A stretch of DNA of 64,000 bases from CALLPQ01 sp039819545 (GCA_039819545.1 JBCBRS010000007.1:66596-130595), one strand, 5' to 3'. Positions 9,415 through 18,781 are shown, numbered from the stretch's first letter. Numbers and translations are program-made. Notes: generated by a model from the letters alone, not told the origin.

Positions 9415-10368
9415 TCATGAGTTCACGCGCCGCCGCTGGCTCACATATAAGCCGAGGGTGATGATCGCGAGGGCGACAAACACGAGGGGATGCAGGCGCT
9501 CGCCAAACACGAGCGTGCCCAGCAGCACGGCCCAGATTGGCGTCAGATAGTTTGCATAGGACATAAAGCCGGCACCATTTCGCTGAATAATCACAATAAT
9601 GATGATTGCGCCCAGACCTGTGCTGAACACACCAAGACCAACCACGCACAGCATACTGGTCAGGCTCCAGCCCGCTGGATCATGCTCGGTAAAGAAGAGC
9701 GCGGGGGTCGCAGCGATGGCTGCACTCACAAGGATGCCAGCGGAAAACGCCCGGGGGCGGATTGGCGGTGCCCGGCGGGCGATTACCGCGCTGCCCGCAT
9801 AGCCGAGGGTCGCCAGGATCAGCCCAAGCTGCGCGCGGATTGCCTCGCCGCGTGTGGCGGCTGCAAAACTCGGCGTATCGAGTGCTGTGAGGCTTGGAAC
9901 CAGAAGCACGACAACCCCCACAAACCCCAGACCAAATCCGGCAATTCGCGGTAGGGTCAGGGCCTCACCGGCAAAGAGTGCCGCAAGCACAATCGTCCAG
10001 AGCGGCATGACGGCCATATAGATGCCAGCAAGGCCGGTGGGCACATATTGCTGCGCCCAGGGAAAGAGCAGAAACGGCACGCTGTTGCCGATAACGCCGC
10101 AGGCGATCATCGCGATCCAGGCTGAAGACAAGGTCTTGCCACCAACACCACGCTCAAACAAGGGAGGCAGGGATCGGCCTGCCAACGCCATAATGATCAG
10201 CATCATGACGGCGCCGATCCATAACCGTGCGACCGCCACGACAATAGGCTCAATCGTCTCAATAGCGCCGCGGATCATGGCAAAGGAGGTACCCCCCACA
10301 AGGATCAGGATGGTCAGCAGCGCCCAGTCAAGCGTGCGGGGCGCCGGGGGTGTGGGGGCTGAAGTCAT
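9415..10368 (-). CDS. EamA/DMT family transporter
   Basis: 317-aa inner-membrane protein with about ten hydrophobic helices in two EamA repeats, the drug/metabolite transporter architecture. A helix pair begins with WALLTILILVGGTSFAMI, and the second half contains PIWAVLLGTLVFGERLHP, the typical end of an EamA repeat. The substrate is not predictable. ATG 10368 is chosen because the hydrophobic repeat begins right after it; the upstream extension is arginine/glycine rich and overlaps the divergent gene's upstream region. Confidence 0.88.
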   Translation of the reverse strand: MTSAPTPPAPRTLDWALLTILILVGGTSFAMIRGAIETIEPIVVAVARLWIGAVMMLIIMALAGRSLPPLFERGVGGKTLSSAWIAMIACGVIGNSVPFLLFPWAQQYVPTGLAGIYMAVMPLWTIVLAALFAGEALTLPRIAGFGLGFVGVVVLLVPSLTALDTPSFAAATRGEAIRAQLGLILATLGYAGSAVIARRAPPIRPRAFSAGILVSAAIAATPALFFTEHDPAGWSLTSMLCVVGLGVFSTGLGAIIIIVIIQRNGAGFMSYANYLTPIWAVLLGTLVFGERLHPLVFVALAIITLGLYVSQRRRVNS

Positions 10369-10433
10369 GAAATCGTGCGTCTTTGATCCGCGCCCTCTTT
10401 GCAGGCCAACACGCGTGCGCCTATAGCGGAGGG

Positions 10434-11279
10434 ATGTCCAGCCCCGTGCTCCACGACCGGCTTTCTTGTCACCCCTGGATGGACCCGCAACGCGCGCGCC
10501 TGCCGGGCTTATCGCCAATCAAGGAGGCAGACTGGCTCCTCCGCGATGGGCGTTATGGTGAGCAGATGGCCTTGCGGGAGCGTTTGCTATGCGACGCGCG
10601 TGACGATGTTTTTCAGCGTGCACCGGCGGTTGAGCCTGAAGCCGATGCGGTCTCAACGGTTCTGCTTGACTCCGTCCTGCGCATTCTGAAGGCTGACTCG
10701 GGTTTCATCGGCGCTGAAAACGCGGGCGTCATCACCACCCCGGACGGTCGGCTCATTGATCCTGATAAGGATCATCCATTGGTAACGCTTGGCCGCTTGG
10801 TTCAGGAAGATTTTGCGATCCTGACGCCCGATGAGGCCGGACACTATCGCCTGATTGCAGGGCTTATCTGTTTCCCCGCCAGCTGGACCTTGGCGCAGAA
10901 AATCGGGCGCAGCCTCACCGGGCTGCACGGGCCGGTAGCTGCTTATGATGCGGGGCTGGCCGCTCGCCTGAACCGTATCTTTGCCGCACTAAGGCCGGGC
11001 ATCCTTCTGACGCGGGCAAACGTGCTGATCTATGCTGATCCCGACCTCTACCAGCCGCGCGCCGAAGGCGAGAGCAAACCTCTACCGGCGGGCGGGCCGC
11101 GGTATGTGCGGGTGGAACGCCAAACCTTGTACCCGGTCGACGTCCCATCCGTGGCGCGCGCAATTGTCTTTTCTATCCATACCAGCGTGGTCACCGCGGC
11201 GCGTCTTGCGGCCTACGACCCACAGGCTTTTGCTACCCTCAGGGCGCAAAGACCCGGTCTGTTTGAAGACGACCAATAG
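10434..11279 (+). CDS. DUF3445 (heme-dependent oxidative N-demethylase-like) protein
   Basis: 281-aa protein of the DUF3445 family, which includes the alpha subunit of a heme-dependent oxidative N-demethylase. Supporting segments are the N-terminal HPWMDPQRARLPGLSPI, the central LVQEDFAIL and FPASWTLAQKIGRSLTGLHGPV, and the C-terminal RYVRVERQTLYPV followed by VFSIHT. GGAGG sits almost directly against ATG 10434, unusually close, so an upstream TTG at 10383 cannot be excluded. It is divergent from the DMT transporter. The family call is fairly firm; the substrate is unknown. Confidence 0.83.
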   Translation: MSSPVLHDRLSCHPWMDPQRARLPGLSPIKEADWLLRDGRYGEQMALRERLLCDARDDVFQRAPAVEPEADAVSTVLLDSVLRILKADSGFIGAENAGVITTPDGRLIDPDKDHPLVTLGRLVQEDFAILTPDEAGHYRLIAGLICFPASWTLAQKIGRSLTGLHGPVAAYDAGLAARLNRIFAALRPGILLTRANVLIYADPDLYQPRAEGESKPLPAGGPRYVRVERQTLYPVDVPSVARAIVFSIHTSVVTAARLAAYDPQAFATLRAQRPGLFEDDQ

Positions 11280-11366
11280 GGTGACCAATGGCTTTGCGCC
11301 TCTGCGGGTTCTGCGCTAAACGCACCTCAACACAACACACCCAAACAGGAAATTCAGGAGATAGAC

Positions 11367-12329
11367 ATGGCCCGGAATAAAATCGCGCTCATCGGCGCAG
11401 GCATGATCGGGGGCACCCTTGCCCACATCGCCGCCCAAAAGGAACTGGGCGATGTTGTCCTGTTTGATATCGTTGAAGGGATCCCGGAAGGCAAAGGTCT
11501 CGATATCGCGCAAAGCGCCCCGGTTGATGGCTATGACAGCCGGCTGAAAGGCACCCAGGATTACGCCGATATTGCCGGCGCTGACGTATGCATTGTGACC
11601 GCTGGTGTTGCCCGCAAACCGGGAATGAGCCGCGATGATCTGGTGGAGATCAACCTCAAGGTCATGAAATCCGTTGGCGAGGGCATCAAAGCCCATGCCC
11701 CAAACGCGCTTGTGATCTGCATCACCAATCCGCTGGATGCGATGGTCTGGGCGTTACAGAAATTCTCGGGCCTGCCGCATAACAAGGTTATCGGCATGGC
11801 GGGTATTCTCGATAGCGCCCGGTTCCGTCACTTCCTCGCCGAAGAGTTTAACGTTTCTGTGGAAAGCGTCACCGCCTTCGTGCTTGGCGGCCATGGCGAT
11901 ACCATGGTGCCCCTCACGCGCTATTCAACCGTGGCCGGTATTCCTTTGCCTGACCTGATCGATATGGGGTGGAGCACGCAGGAAAAAATCGACGCCATTG
12001 TTGAACGTACGCGCAAAGGGGGCGGCGAAATCGTTGGTCTGTTGAAATCCGGGTCAGCCTATTACGCCCCCGCCGCATCGGCTATTCAGATGGCGGAAAG
12101 CTTTCTGAAAGACAAAAAGCTTGTTGTACCGTGTGCGGCCTATCTAAGCGGGGAGTATGGCGTCAAAGACCGTTATGTGGGTGTACCAATCGTCCTTGGC
12201 GCGGAAGGGTGCGAACGGGTTGTCGAGGTTTCATTCTCCGATGAGGAGAAAGCCATGTTCGATCATTCCGTTGCGGCGGTCGAAGACTTGATTGAAAGCT
12301 GTATTAAACTGGCCCCCTCGCTTGGTTAA
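11367..12329 (+). CDS. mdh: malate dehydrogenase (LDH-like type)
   Basis: 320-aa NAD-dependent malate dehydrogenase of the LDH-like class usual in alphaproteobacteria; it interconverts malate and oxaloacetate in the TCA cycle. Features: Rossmann motif IGAGMIGGTLAHIAA, the substrate-binding arginine loop ARKPGMSRDDL, the coenzyme/substrate segment ITNPLDAMVW and the catalytic histidine in VLGGHGDTMVPL. AGGAGA lies 9 bases before ATG. It stands alone; the common mdh-sucC partner is not adjacent. A 7-bp GC stem (12351-12357/12374-12380) without a T-tract follows the stop. Confidence 0.96.
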   Translation: MARNKIALIGAGMIGGTLAHIAAQKELGDVVLFDIVEGIPEGKGLDIAQSAPVDGYDSRLKGTQDYADIAGADVCIVTAGVARKPGMSRDDLVEINLKVMKSVGEGIKAHAPNALVICITNPLDAMVWALQKFSGLPHNKVIGMAGILDSARFRHFLAEEFNVSVESVTAFVLGGHGDTMVPLTRYSTVAGIPLPDLIDMGWSTQEKIDAIVERTRKGGGEIVGLLKSGSAYYAPAASAIQMAESFLKDKKLVVPCAAYLSGEYGVKDRYVGVPIVLGAEGCERVVEVSFSDEEKAMFDHSVAAVEDLIESCIKLAPSLG

Positions 12330-12360
12330 GCGCGGGAGGCGTTCTGACCACCGGGGATGC

Positions 12361-12891
12361 TTAAAAGGCGTATTCCCCGGGGGGCAGGGGCGCGGCCCGT
12401 CGCCCATTGGGGCGTTCCGACGGGAAGCGTCTTTTCTTGTTGCGCCGGTAACCGCTGTAAAACCCCTGGCGAGTGCTGGGGCGGATGCGCCGCTTGCCGC
12501 TGTAAAAGCCGCGAACGGGATTAGTGGATTGTCCTTGTCCGGAATAAAAGCCGCTGACCCGCAATTTACCCACCGCAAAATCAGGGTTGGGGACAAAGAC
12601 ATTGATCTCCACAATCTGTTCGACACGCACATTTTCACTCCCGCGCAAGGTTGGAATAGCCGTGCTCTTATCGCTGGCACGCGGTGCCATCGTCGGTGCG
12701 CGCACCGGCATGACGCGCCAGACGGTCACGCCCTTTTCGGTGGTTTTTTTCACGGTCTTGCCCAATTCGGGCACGGCGCCCGCCGCCAGCGCATGGGGCG
12801 TCACCAACGGCCCGACCAGCAGCGCAGCCGCTACCAAAAAAGCCAAATTGCGAAGCAGCCGCGCATGCCATTGAGAAACAGGACTGATCAT
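12361..12891 (-). CDS. exported hypothetical protein with GFYSG repeats
   Basis: 176-aa protein I do not recognise. An N-terminal signal peptide (LLRNLAFLVAAALLVGPLVTPHALA) is followed by a middle part containing VRVEQIVEINVFVPNPDF. The C-terminal 65 residues are very basic and contain the pentapeptide GFYSG three times at 14-15 residue spacing. The corresponding DNA is a weak repeat, so the motif may have arisen by small tandem duplications. It has no operon partner, converging with mdh and diverging from the glycosyltransferase. Probably periplasmic or surface located; function unknown. Confidence 0.7.
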   Translation of the reverse strand: MISPVSQWHARLLRNLAFLVAAALLVGPLVTPHALAAGAVPELGKTVKKTTEKGVTVWRVMPVRAPTMAPRASDKSTAIPTLRGSENVRVEQIVEINVFVPNPDFAVGKLRVSGFYSGQGQSTNPVRGFYSGKRRIRPSTRQGFYSGYRRNKKRRFPSERPNGRRAAPLPPGEYAF

Positions 12892-13019
12892 TGCAACGCT
12901 CCTTTACCTGTTAAGGATTTGTTAATGTCAGTCTGCGGGCCGCGCGTACGCCGCGCAACAAGAAACCGCTTTGCGCGTTTCCCCTTCGTGCGGTTCCCGG
13001 TAAAGGGGTACCGGGCGTA

Positions 13020-14180
13020 ATGCGCATTTTGTATTCGCATCGGACCAAGTCTGCGGACGGGCAATATGTGCATATCCGTGCCCTGACGGATGCGTTTCGC
13101 GCCCAGGGGCACGCTTTGTGCCTTGTGGGTCCAGACGGGGTGCAGGACCGTGCAGACCGCGACCTGAGCGCTGCGGACGGACGCTCAGAAACACCCAAAC
13201 GCGCTGTGCGTTTGCCGCGTGCCCTGTTGGAACCGGCGGAGTTTGGGTATTCACTACCCGCTTATGGGCGTCTTGCCAGAGCCCACGCGCAGTTCAAACC
13301 GGACGTTCTTTATGAGCGTTACAATCTCTTTTTCCATGCGGGGTTATGGCTCAAACGTAAAACCGATCTTCCCTTTGTTCTGGAGGTCAATGCTCCGCTG
13401 ATGGAGGAACGTGCGCGCCATGGGGGTTTGGCATGGTCGGCCCTCGCCCGTCATAGTGAGCAAACCTTGTGGCGTTCAGCCGATCTTGTATTGCCGGTAA
13501 CGGGCGTATTGGCGGAAAAGGTCATCGCGGCGGGAGCCGACCCGGCCCGCGTTCATGTTATCCAGAATGGTGTCCATGAAAGCCTGCTGACGCCCCACGA
13601 TGGAAAGAAAATCCGTATACGGTATGGCGTGGATGACCGTCTGGTGCTGGGGTTTACCGGGTTTGTGCGCGACTGGCACGGCGTCGACCGTGTCCTCGAC
13701 TTTATGGCCGCAGAACCACACCATAATGCGCATCTGTTGCTGGTGGGCGATGGCCCTGCGCGCAGTGCGCTGGAGGCAAAGGCCGATCATCTCGGGCTTA
13801 CGGACCGGATGACAGTAACCGGTACTGTTCAGCGCGAGGATGTTGCCGATACTGTCTCAGCGTTCGATGTGGCGTTGCAGCCAGCTGTTGTTGCCTATGC
13901 CTCGCCCTTAAAGCTATTTGAATATATGGCGCTGGGAAAACCAATCTTAGCGCCGTCTACGGATAATATTATGGAAATTCTGACCCACGACCATGATGGC
14001 CAACTTTTTGATCCGGAGGCGGCGACGGGTTTTCATCAGGGATTACGGTTGCTTTGCGAGGATAAATACAGGCGAGATCGTCTCGGCCATGCTGCCCGCA
14101 AGACCATTGAAACGCGAGGCTATCTGTGGTCACAAAACGCGAGGCGGATCGAGAACCTGGTCTTAACACTATCAGAGTAA
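13020..14180 (+). CDS. glycosyltransferase family 4-type protein
   Basis: 386-aa GT-B-fold glycosyltransferase. The N-terminal MRILYSHRTKSADGQYVHI is an acceptor-side start with a glycine-type loop, followed by DVLYERYNLFFHAGLWLKR. In the C-terminal donor domain, HVIQNGVHESLL, LGFTGFVRDWHGVDRVLD and LLVGDGPARSALE are typical, and the E-x7-E donor site region appears as SPLKLFEYMALGKPILAP. Likely role: sugar transfer to an envelope glycolipid or polysaccharide; donor and acceptor are unknown. It is followed after 9 bp by a GNAT acetyltransferase gene, probably cotranscribed. Confidence 0.9.
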   Translation: MRILYSHRTKSADGQYVHIRALTDAFRAQGHALCLVGPDGVQDRADRDLSAADGRSETPKRAVRLPRALLEPAEFGYSLPAYGRLARAHAQFKPDVLYERYNLFFHAGLWLKRKTDLPFVLEVNAPLMEERARHGGLAWSALARHSEQTLWRSADLVLPVTGVLAEKVIAAGADPARVHVIQNGVHESLLTPHDGKKIRIRYGVDDRLVLGFTGFVRDWHGVDRVLDFMAAEPHHNAHLLLVGDGPARSALEAKADHLGLTDRMTVTGTVQREDVADTVSAFDVALQPAVVAYASPLKLFEYMALGKPILAPSTDNIMEILTHDHDGQLFDPEAATGFHQGLRLLCEDKYRRDRLGHAARKTIETRGYLWSQNARRIENLVLTLSE

Positions 14181-14189
14181 AAAGAAACA

Positions 14190-14738
14190 ATGGCCCATCG
14201 CATAGAATTGGAAACCGAGCGTCTCATCCTGCGTCCAATGCTACCCGACGATGTGGAGCCGTTGATCACGTTTATGCAAGACCCGCGTGTGGCGGCGTTT
14301 CTTTCCGATACCGGCAAACCAAGAGACAGAGCGACCGAATGGCGGGCGGCGGCCAGTATTTTAGGCCATTGGCAAATTCGCGGCTTTGGCTTTTTTACCG
14401 TGCTCGATAAACAGACCGGCGATTGGCTGGGCCGTGTGGGGCCATGGCAGCCGGAGGGCTGGCCCGGTTTGGAAGTGGGCTGGTCAATCGCACCGGATCA
14501 TTGGGGTAAGGGCTATGCTGTGGAGGCGGCGCTTGCCACCATGCGGTGGACGTTCGAACGGTTTGCGGACTTGCCACGCCTGATTAGTGTGATTGAACCG
14601 ACAAATGCGAACTCTCAAGCGGTGGCGAAAAAAGTGGGAGAGGTCAAAACCGAAGAGGTTTTTCATTGGAGGGTCTACTCGCTCGATATCTGGGCGGTCG
14701 AGCGCCAAACGTGGTTCGAAAAGTTTGGTGATCGATAA
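14190..14738 (+). CDS. GNAT family N-acetyltransferase (RimJ/RimL-like)
   Basis: 182-aa acetyltransferase. It starts with the usual IELETERLILRPMLPDDVEPL, continues with GWLGRVGPWQPEGWPGLEVGWSI-type strands and the acetyl-CoA binding stretch HWGKGYAVEAALATMRWTFE (the Q/RxxGxG/A loop), and ends with SVIEPTNANSQAVAKKVG, where the Asn-x-x-Ser motif is diagnostic of the RimJ/RimL subgroup. The acceptor is unknown. It sits 9 bp behind the glycosyltransferase. Confidence 0.9.
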   Translation: MAHRIELETERLILRPMLPDDVEPLITFMQDPRVAAFLSDTGKPRDRATEWRAAASILGHWQIRGFGFFTVLDKQTGDWLGRVGPWQPEGWPGLEVGWSIAPDHWGKGYAVEAALATMRWTFERFADLPRLISVIEPTNANSQAVAKKVGEVKTEEVFHWRVYSLDIWAVERQTWFEKFGDR

Positions 14739-14750
14739 GGCAAGGACCCA

Positions 14751-15338
14751 TCAGCCGTTTTCGAGACTGTCTTTCAATGTCGATAGGGCCGTGCGCCAGT
14801 CGCATTTGCGCGCTTCGCAAATGGCGGCGGTTGCAAGATGCTCGTGATTGATCGCGATCATGGTTTTGCCTTCTGATTTCGGCGTCAGAGTAATCGCGAT
14901 CCGTCCACCGTCGGGGCCCGTCCATTTGCCGCGCAAGACGCTGAGCACCGTATTCGGGGTTTCATCTGTTGGCGGATTGATTGTTGAGGCTTCGATTGTA
15001 CCGCCAGGAAACCAGTCAGCCTCCCCACTGATCAGTGTTTCGAAAATGGTCATCGGCGTGGCGGTCATTGTCTTGCTGGCCGTTGCCTGGAACCCGTCTT
15101 TCATTTCGTGGGTCGCGCGGCCCCGACATTCGCGCTCGTAATGCCCGGCAATGGTTTGTGCCCACCAGGGGGAAATCTTTGCGCAATCGTGGGCTGTTCT
15201 TACGATCTCCGCATGACTGGCGCCCGGTTTTACCTTGGACGCGAGTATGTCAATCCAGGCTTGCCAGCCAAGTCCCGTTGCTTTTTGCACCGCTTCGTCG
15301 CCGATGCGCGTGCTATCGGTTGGTGTCGTTGGTTCCAT
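14751..15338 (-). CDS. DUF4287 plus SRPBCC (AHSA1-like) domain protein
   Basis: 195-aa protein with two parts. The N-terminal DUF4287-like region (GLGWQAWIDILASKV, SPWWAQTIAGHYERECRGR) is followed by a SRPBCC/AHSA1-type ligand-binding region (TMTIFETLISGEADWF, GGRIAITLTPKSEGKTMIAINHEHL). Such fusions are common conserved proteins of unknown role. ATG 15338 is chosen because GGAGGAA lies 8 bases upstream; this Shine-Dalgarno is inside the end of the preceding CcmG-like gene, 4 bp away, so the genes are cotranscribed and probably coupled. Confidence 0.8.
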   Translation of the reverse strand: MEPTTPTDSTRIGDEAVQKATGLGWQAWIDILASKVKPGASHAEIVRTAHDCAKISPWWAQTIAGHYERECRGRATHEMKDGFQATASKTMTATPMTIFETLISGEADWFPGGTIEASTINPPTDETPNTVLSVLRGKWTGPDGGRIAITLTPKSEGKTMIAINHEHLATAAICEARKCDWRTALSTLKDSLENG

Positions 15339-15342
15339 GGCG

Positions 15343-16020
15343 TTATTCCTCCCGCGCTGACCTGTCCGTACCCGCCTCTTTTTGGAGTCTCTGGACAAGC
15401 GGCAAGAGCGTATCCACCCAATCTGCCTGCGTTATGGGGCCCACATGTTTGTATCGTATTGTCCCGCGATGATCGACCACGAAGGTTTCGGGCGCCCCGG
15501 TGACGCCAAAATCGATGGCAACTCTGCCTTTGAAATCATCGCCAACCCGGGCATAGGGGTTGCCAAAACGCGCAAGCCAGGCTGCGCCGTTGCCCGGGGG
15601 GTCTTTCCAGTCGATGCCCATAATCGGAACGATATCCCTGCGCTTTATATCCATGAGCAAGGGATGCTCAACCCGGCACGCGATGCACCAGGAGCCAAAA
15701 ATATTGACGAGGCTGACCTGTCCGCGCAAATCTGCGCTCGATAGTCCGGGTGGTTGATCAAAAACCGTCTGTGGGGGAATTTTATCCGGATTTGGCGGTG
15801 CGATCGCCGGTAAGTCAAACGCTGAAACCGGCTGATCGATCAAAACCGTGCGAAACGGGTCAGATGTGGTGCGCAGCGACTGGAAAAAGACCGTACCCAG
15901 AACGATAATAATGGCCAGCGGGATTGCAAGCAGGATACTGGTCAGACGCGGCCCGCGTTTTGGGTGCGGGTTCAGTTTTTCCGCTCCTTTGTCCGCTGCA
16001 CTTTCCTTTGATGCGATCAT
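15343..16020 (-). CDS. CcmG/DsbE-type periplasmic thiol:disulfide oxidoreductase
   Basis: 225-aa membrane-anchored thioredoxin-fold protein. An N-terminal helix (LTSILLAIPLAIIIVLGTVFF) anchors it, and the periplasmic domain has VNIFGSWCIACRVEHPLL with a C-x-x-C pair (Cys-Ile-Ala-Cys), a GIDWKDPPGN insert and the GVTGAPETFVVDHRG cis-proline region that marks CcmG/DsbE proteins. In the family it reduces apocytochrome or the heme handover chain during cytochrome c maturation. No other ccm genes are in the window. The start overlaps the upstream lipoprotein stop by 4 bp (ATGA) and the stop is 4 bp from the next gene. Confidence 0.88.
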   Translation of the reverse strand: MIASKESAADKGAEKLNPHPKRGPRLTSILLAIPLAIIIVLGTVFFQSLRTTSDPFRTVLIDQPVSAFDLPAIAPPNPDKIPPQTVFDQPPGLSSADLRGQVSLVNIFGSWCIACRVEHPLLMDIKRRDIVPIMGIDWKDPPGNGAAWLARFGNPYARVGDDFKGRVAIDFGVTGAPETFVVDHRGTIRYKHVGPITQADWVDTLLPLVQRLQKEAGTDRSAREE

Positions 16021-16550
16021 GGGGTTTCGGTGAAGGGCGCATTGGCGGCGGCGGCAAGCACATCGCGCGCGTCGTAAATCTCCGGATCATCGGGCGGACT
16101 ATCGCGGCCCATCAAAATTTCCAGCCGAACCGTGAAATAGCGTTGTGCGCCGACGGTGCCAAGATTGCCGCCAACCCCGACGCCCACGCTGCTGCGTCGG
16201 CCAATCCGGCCTGATCCAACGCCGCCGCCGACGCTGACCCCGCCGCGTTCGTCCCCGTTTATGTCCCGCGTGACCACACGGAACCAGTCAAACCCATCAG
16301 TTATCGTCAGCTCCGCAGCACGGCGCAGGGCAAGCTGTTCCACCTGGTCCGGTGTCATCCGCGCGGATCCCGCATAGGTGACACGGTACCGCCCGGTTTC
16401 AAGGGGCACTTCGCTATACCCAAACCGCCCCTTTTCCGCAGGACCATAGGCTGCGGGCCCACTGGCAGCGCAGGCTGAAAGCCCAAATGTGAGGAGGGCA
16501 AGAACACCAACCCACAGGGCGCGCGACCGCATTACAGAAGTCCTTGTCAT
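16017..16550 (-). CDS. CC0125/CC1285-like lipoprotein
   Basis: 177-aa lipoprotein. The signal WVGVLALLTFGLSAC ends in a clear lipobox (LSAC). The mature part has GYSEVPLETGRYRVTYAGSA, EQLALRRAAELTITDGFDWF and a glycine-rich stretch (about residues 105-135, GGVSVGGGVGSGR) before YFTVRLEI. This layout matches a conserved alphaproteobacterial lipoprotein family first labelled in Caulobacter; function unknown. ATG 16550 follows AAGGG and leaves a normal signal peptide; the longer frame to 16628 adds an implausible leader. First gene of a three-gene operon with the CcmG-like and DUF4287 genes. Confidence 0.82.
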   Translation of the reverse strand: MTRTSVMRSRALWVGVLALLTFGLSACAASGPAAYGPAEKGRFGYSEVPLETGRYRVTYAGSARMTPDQVEQLALRRAAELTITDGFDWFRVVTRDINGDERGGVSVGGGVGSGRIGRRSSVGVGVGGNLGTVGAQRYFTVRLEILMGRDSPPDDPEIYDARDVLAAAANAPFTETP

Positions 16551-16768
16551 GACCAACCCTTCGTTCAAACCTGAGGCTTCAATCGTACCGGCCAAAGTCA
16601 CCCGGCGGCAAGGTCCGTTTTTTGGCATGCGTGTCTCAAAAGCATGAGGAAGGCGGATGCGGACCCAAAAGAAAGTGTTTACACTTCCTTAACCACACTT
16701 GTACGGGCACGTTCGATGCCTGTAATCGCGGTGTGACGGCTTTTGGGCGTGAAGACGACGGGTGGGCT

Positions 16769-18733
16769 ATGGGCAAGTTTTTGTGGCGAGTGATTGTATA
16801 TCTGTCGATGGCGGTAACCGGTATCGGCATCCTTTTTTATCAAAACGACGTGCAGTTTCGGGTTGATCCGCAAACCATTGCGGACCGCGCATCAGGGGTC
16901 ATCGGCCGTCAAGTCACGGTTGGCGATGATGCAAAGCTCACTTTTTTTCCGGTACTGGGTGTCACCGTCACAGACTTCACTGTTGACAATACCGCAGGGA
17001 TGACGGCGGACCATCTGCTGGCCGCAGATCGCGCCGTTATCGGCTTCAAGATTATGCCGCTTCTGACCGGCAATGTGGAAGTTTCGAAGTTCGTCATAAC
17101 GCGGCCAATGATCAATCTTGAACGCCGCCGCGATGGCGTCGTTAACTGGTCGCTGGAAGGCGGTGATGCAGCGGGAGAGGCCACCGACACTGAAAATGGT
17201 GGTTCGTTTGATGTTTCGCGCCGTGTGCGCGATCTGCGTCTCGGGGACGTGCGGGTCATTGACGGTACTATTTCTTATGTTGACGGGCAGCAGGGTGAAG
17301 AAACCGTTTTGTCGTCGGTTGATGTGGTTCTCACGCTGCCGAGCCTTTCGGCGCCAACCTCGCTCACCGGGGATTTTGTTTACAATGCGCAAGAAGTCGT
17401 CATCGATGCGCGGGTTTCAACGCTGGCCGCGCTGCGTGCCGGTGAGCGGGCAAACGCGCAGATTGGTTTGCGGTTTCTGGACGCAGTATTGTCTGTGGAC
17501 GGAGAGGTTTCCAATGGTCCGGCGTTGACCTATGGCGGTTTGCTGGACGCCAACGTGCCCTCTGTGCGGCGGGTGGCGCAGTGGCTGGGGCGGCCTATTG
17601 CCGTAAAAACCGGCTTCGAGAACCTTTCTGTGAAAGGCGATGTGACCGGCGACCTTGGCATGATCGCAATCCGTAATGCGCAGCTGCAGTTCGATGATAT
17701 TCTTGGTGGCGGGCGTCTTGCCGCCACCTGGGATCGAGATCGCCCGCTCTTGTCTGGCGATCTCACGCTCGACCGGTTGGACCTGCGCCCCTACACGCCG
17801 CCACAGCCCGGTGCACAAACAACCGGCTTCCCGCCCTGGAGTGAGACTGCGATCAATTTTACCCCGCTCTCTATCGTCGATATGGATTTCGAGGTGGCGA
17901 CAGATAAGCTTCTGGTTCAACGCTTTGAGATTGATGACACAAAACTCTCCATGACCCTCACCAAGGGTACGCTTACCGCGAAACTCAAAGAGATGCGTCT
18001 TTATGAAGGGACCGGTTCGGGGACGTTGACCTTACAAACCAGCCGGCGGCGCCCACGGCTTGCGGCAACATTCGCGCTGAAAGATATGGCAGCAGGTGCG
18101 TTTTTGCGCGATGCGGCGCGGCTCGACCGGCTCGAAGGGGCCGGGGACTTATCCTTTGATGTGACCGCAAACGGGCGCAGCCAGAAAGATTTTGTCAGTA
18201 CCCTGAATGGTGATGGCGCTTTTACGGTTCGGGACGGGTCGCTCATCGGATTTGATTTTCTGAAATTTGCCTATCAGATCGGTATCTTCGTTACCGGGCA
18301 ATATGAGCGTGATTATGAGGGCGAGGATCGCACGGCCTTTACCGCTTTTGAATCGACATTCACCGTTAGGCGCGGCGTGATCAAAACCGATGATGTCACC
18401 ATGTTGAGCCCGCTCTTCCGTCTCACAGGGGAGGGGACCGTGACGCTGCCATCGCAAAGTCAGGACATTCAGCTAAACCCGCGCCTTGTTGCTTCCCTAC
18501 GTGGTCAGGGGGGAGACCGCGACCGCCAGGGTCTTGGTGTCCCAATCCGGATCAGGGGTACTTTTAACGATCCCAAGGTGGGCCTTGATGTGGGGCAGGC
18601 AGCGCGCAAACGCGTTGAGGATGAAGCGCGCAAACGTGTGGACGATATCATCGACCTGCCGGGTGGTGAGGAGGGGGGCCCCTCACCCAGCGATGCCCTT
18701 GAAGGGATTTTAGGCCGGCGCAAGAAGAACTGA
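16769..18733 (+). CDS. AsmA family protein
   Basis: 654-aa envelope protein with one N-terminal transmembrane helix (VIVYLSMAVTGIGILFY) followed by a long periplasmic region rich in beta strands. AsmA features are the N-terminal VDPQTIADRASGVIGRQVTV, the segment ITRPMINLERRRDGVVNWSL, and the conserved C-terminal block from LTANGRSQKDF-like sequence to GEGTVTLPSQSQDIQLNPRLVAS. AsmA-like proteins belong to the repeating-beta-groove superfamily implicated in phospholipid transport to the outer membrane. ATG 16769 is preferred since it places the helix at the N-terminus. It ends next to a small terminator and then the left direct repeat of the islet. Confidence 0.9.
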   Translation: MGKFLWRVIVYLSMAVTGIGILFYQNDVQFRVDPQTIADRASGVIGRQVTVGDDAKLTFFPVLGVTVTDFTVDNTAGMTADHLLAADRAVIGFKIMPLLTGNVEVSKFVITRPMINLERRRDGVVNWSLEGGDAAGEATDTENGGSFDVSRRVRDLRLGDVRVIDGTISYVDGQQGEETVLSSVDVVLTLPSLSAPTSLTGDFVYNAQEVVIDARVSTLAALRAGERANAQIGLRFLDAVLSVDGEVSNGPALTYGGLLDANVPSVRRVAQWLGRPIAVKTGFENLSVKGDVTGDLGMIAIRNAQLQFDDILGGGRLAATWDRDRPLLSGDLTLDRLDLRPYTPPQPGAQTTGFPPWSETAINFTPLSIVDMDFEVATDKLLVQRFEIDDTKLSMTLTKGTLTAKLKEMRLYEGTGSGTLTLQTSRRRPRLAATFALKDMAAGAFLRDAARLDRLEGAGDLSFDVTANGRSQKDFVSTLNGDGAFTVRDGSLIGFDFLKFAYQIGIFVTGQYERDYEGEDRTAFTAFESTFTVRRGVIKTDDVTMLSPLFRLTGEGTVTLPSQSQDIQLNPRLVASLRGQGGDRDRQGLGVPIRIRGTFNDPKVGLDVGQAARKRVEDEARKRVDDIIDLPGGEEGGPSPSDALEGILGRRKKN

Positions 18734-18760
18734 TCGGGACTTTTTTCGTGATCTGTGTTG

Positions 18761-18781
18761 CGTGCCCGCGACGGCCCGCAG
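18761..18781 (+). repeat. left 21-bp direct repeat of the 3-kb islet
   Basis: Matches 21780-21800 at 20 of 21 positions in the same orientation (starts CGTGCCCGCGACGG, ends CCGCAG). The two copies bracket the four-gene minus-strand operon, like attachment-site or target-site duplications. Confidence 0.75.
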
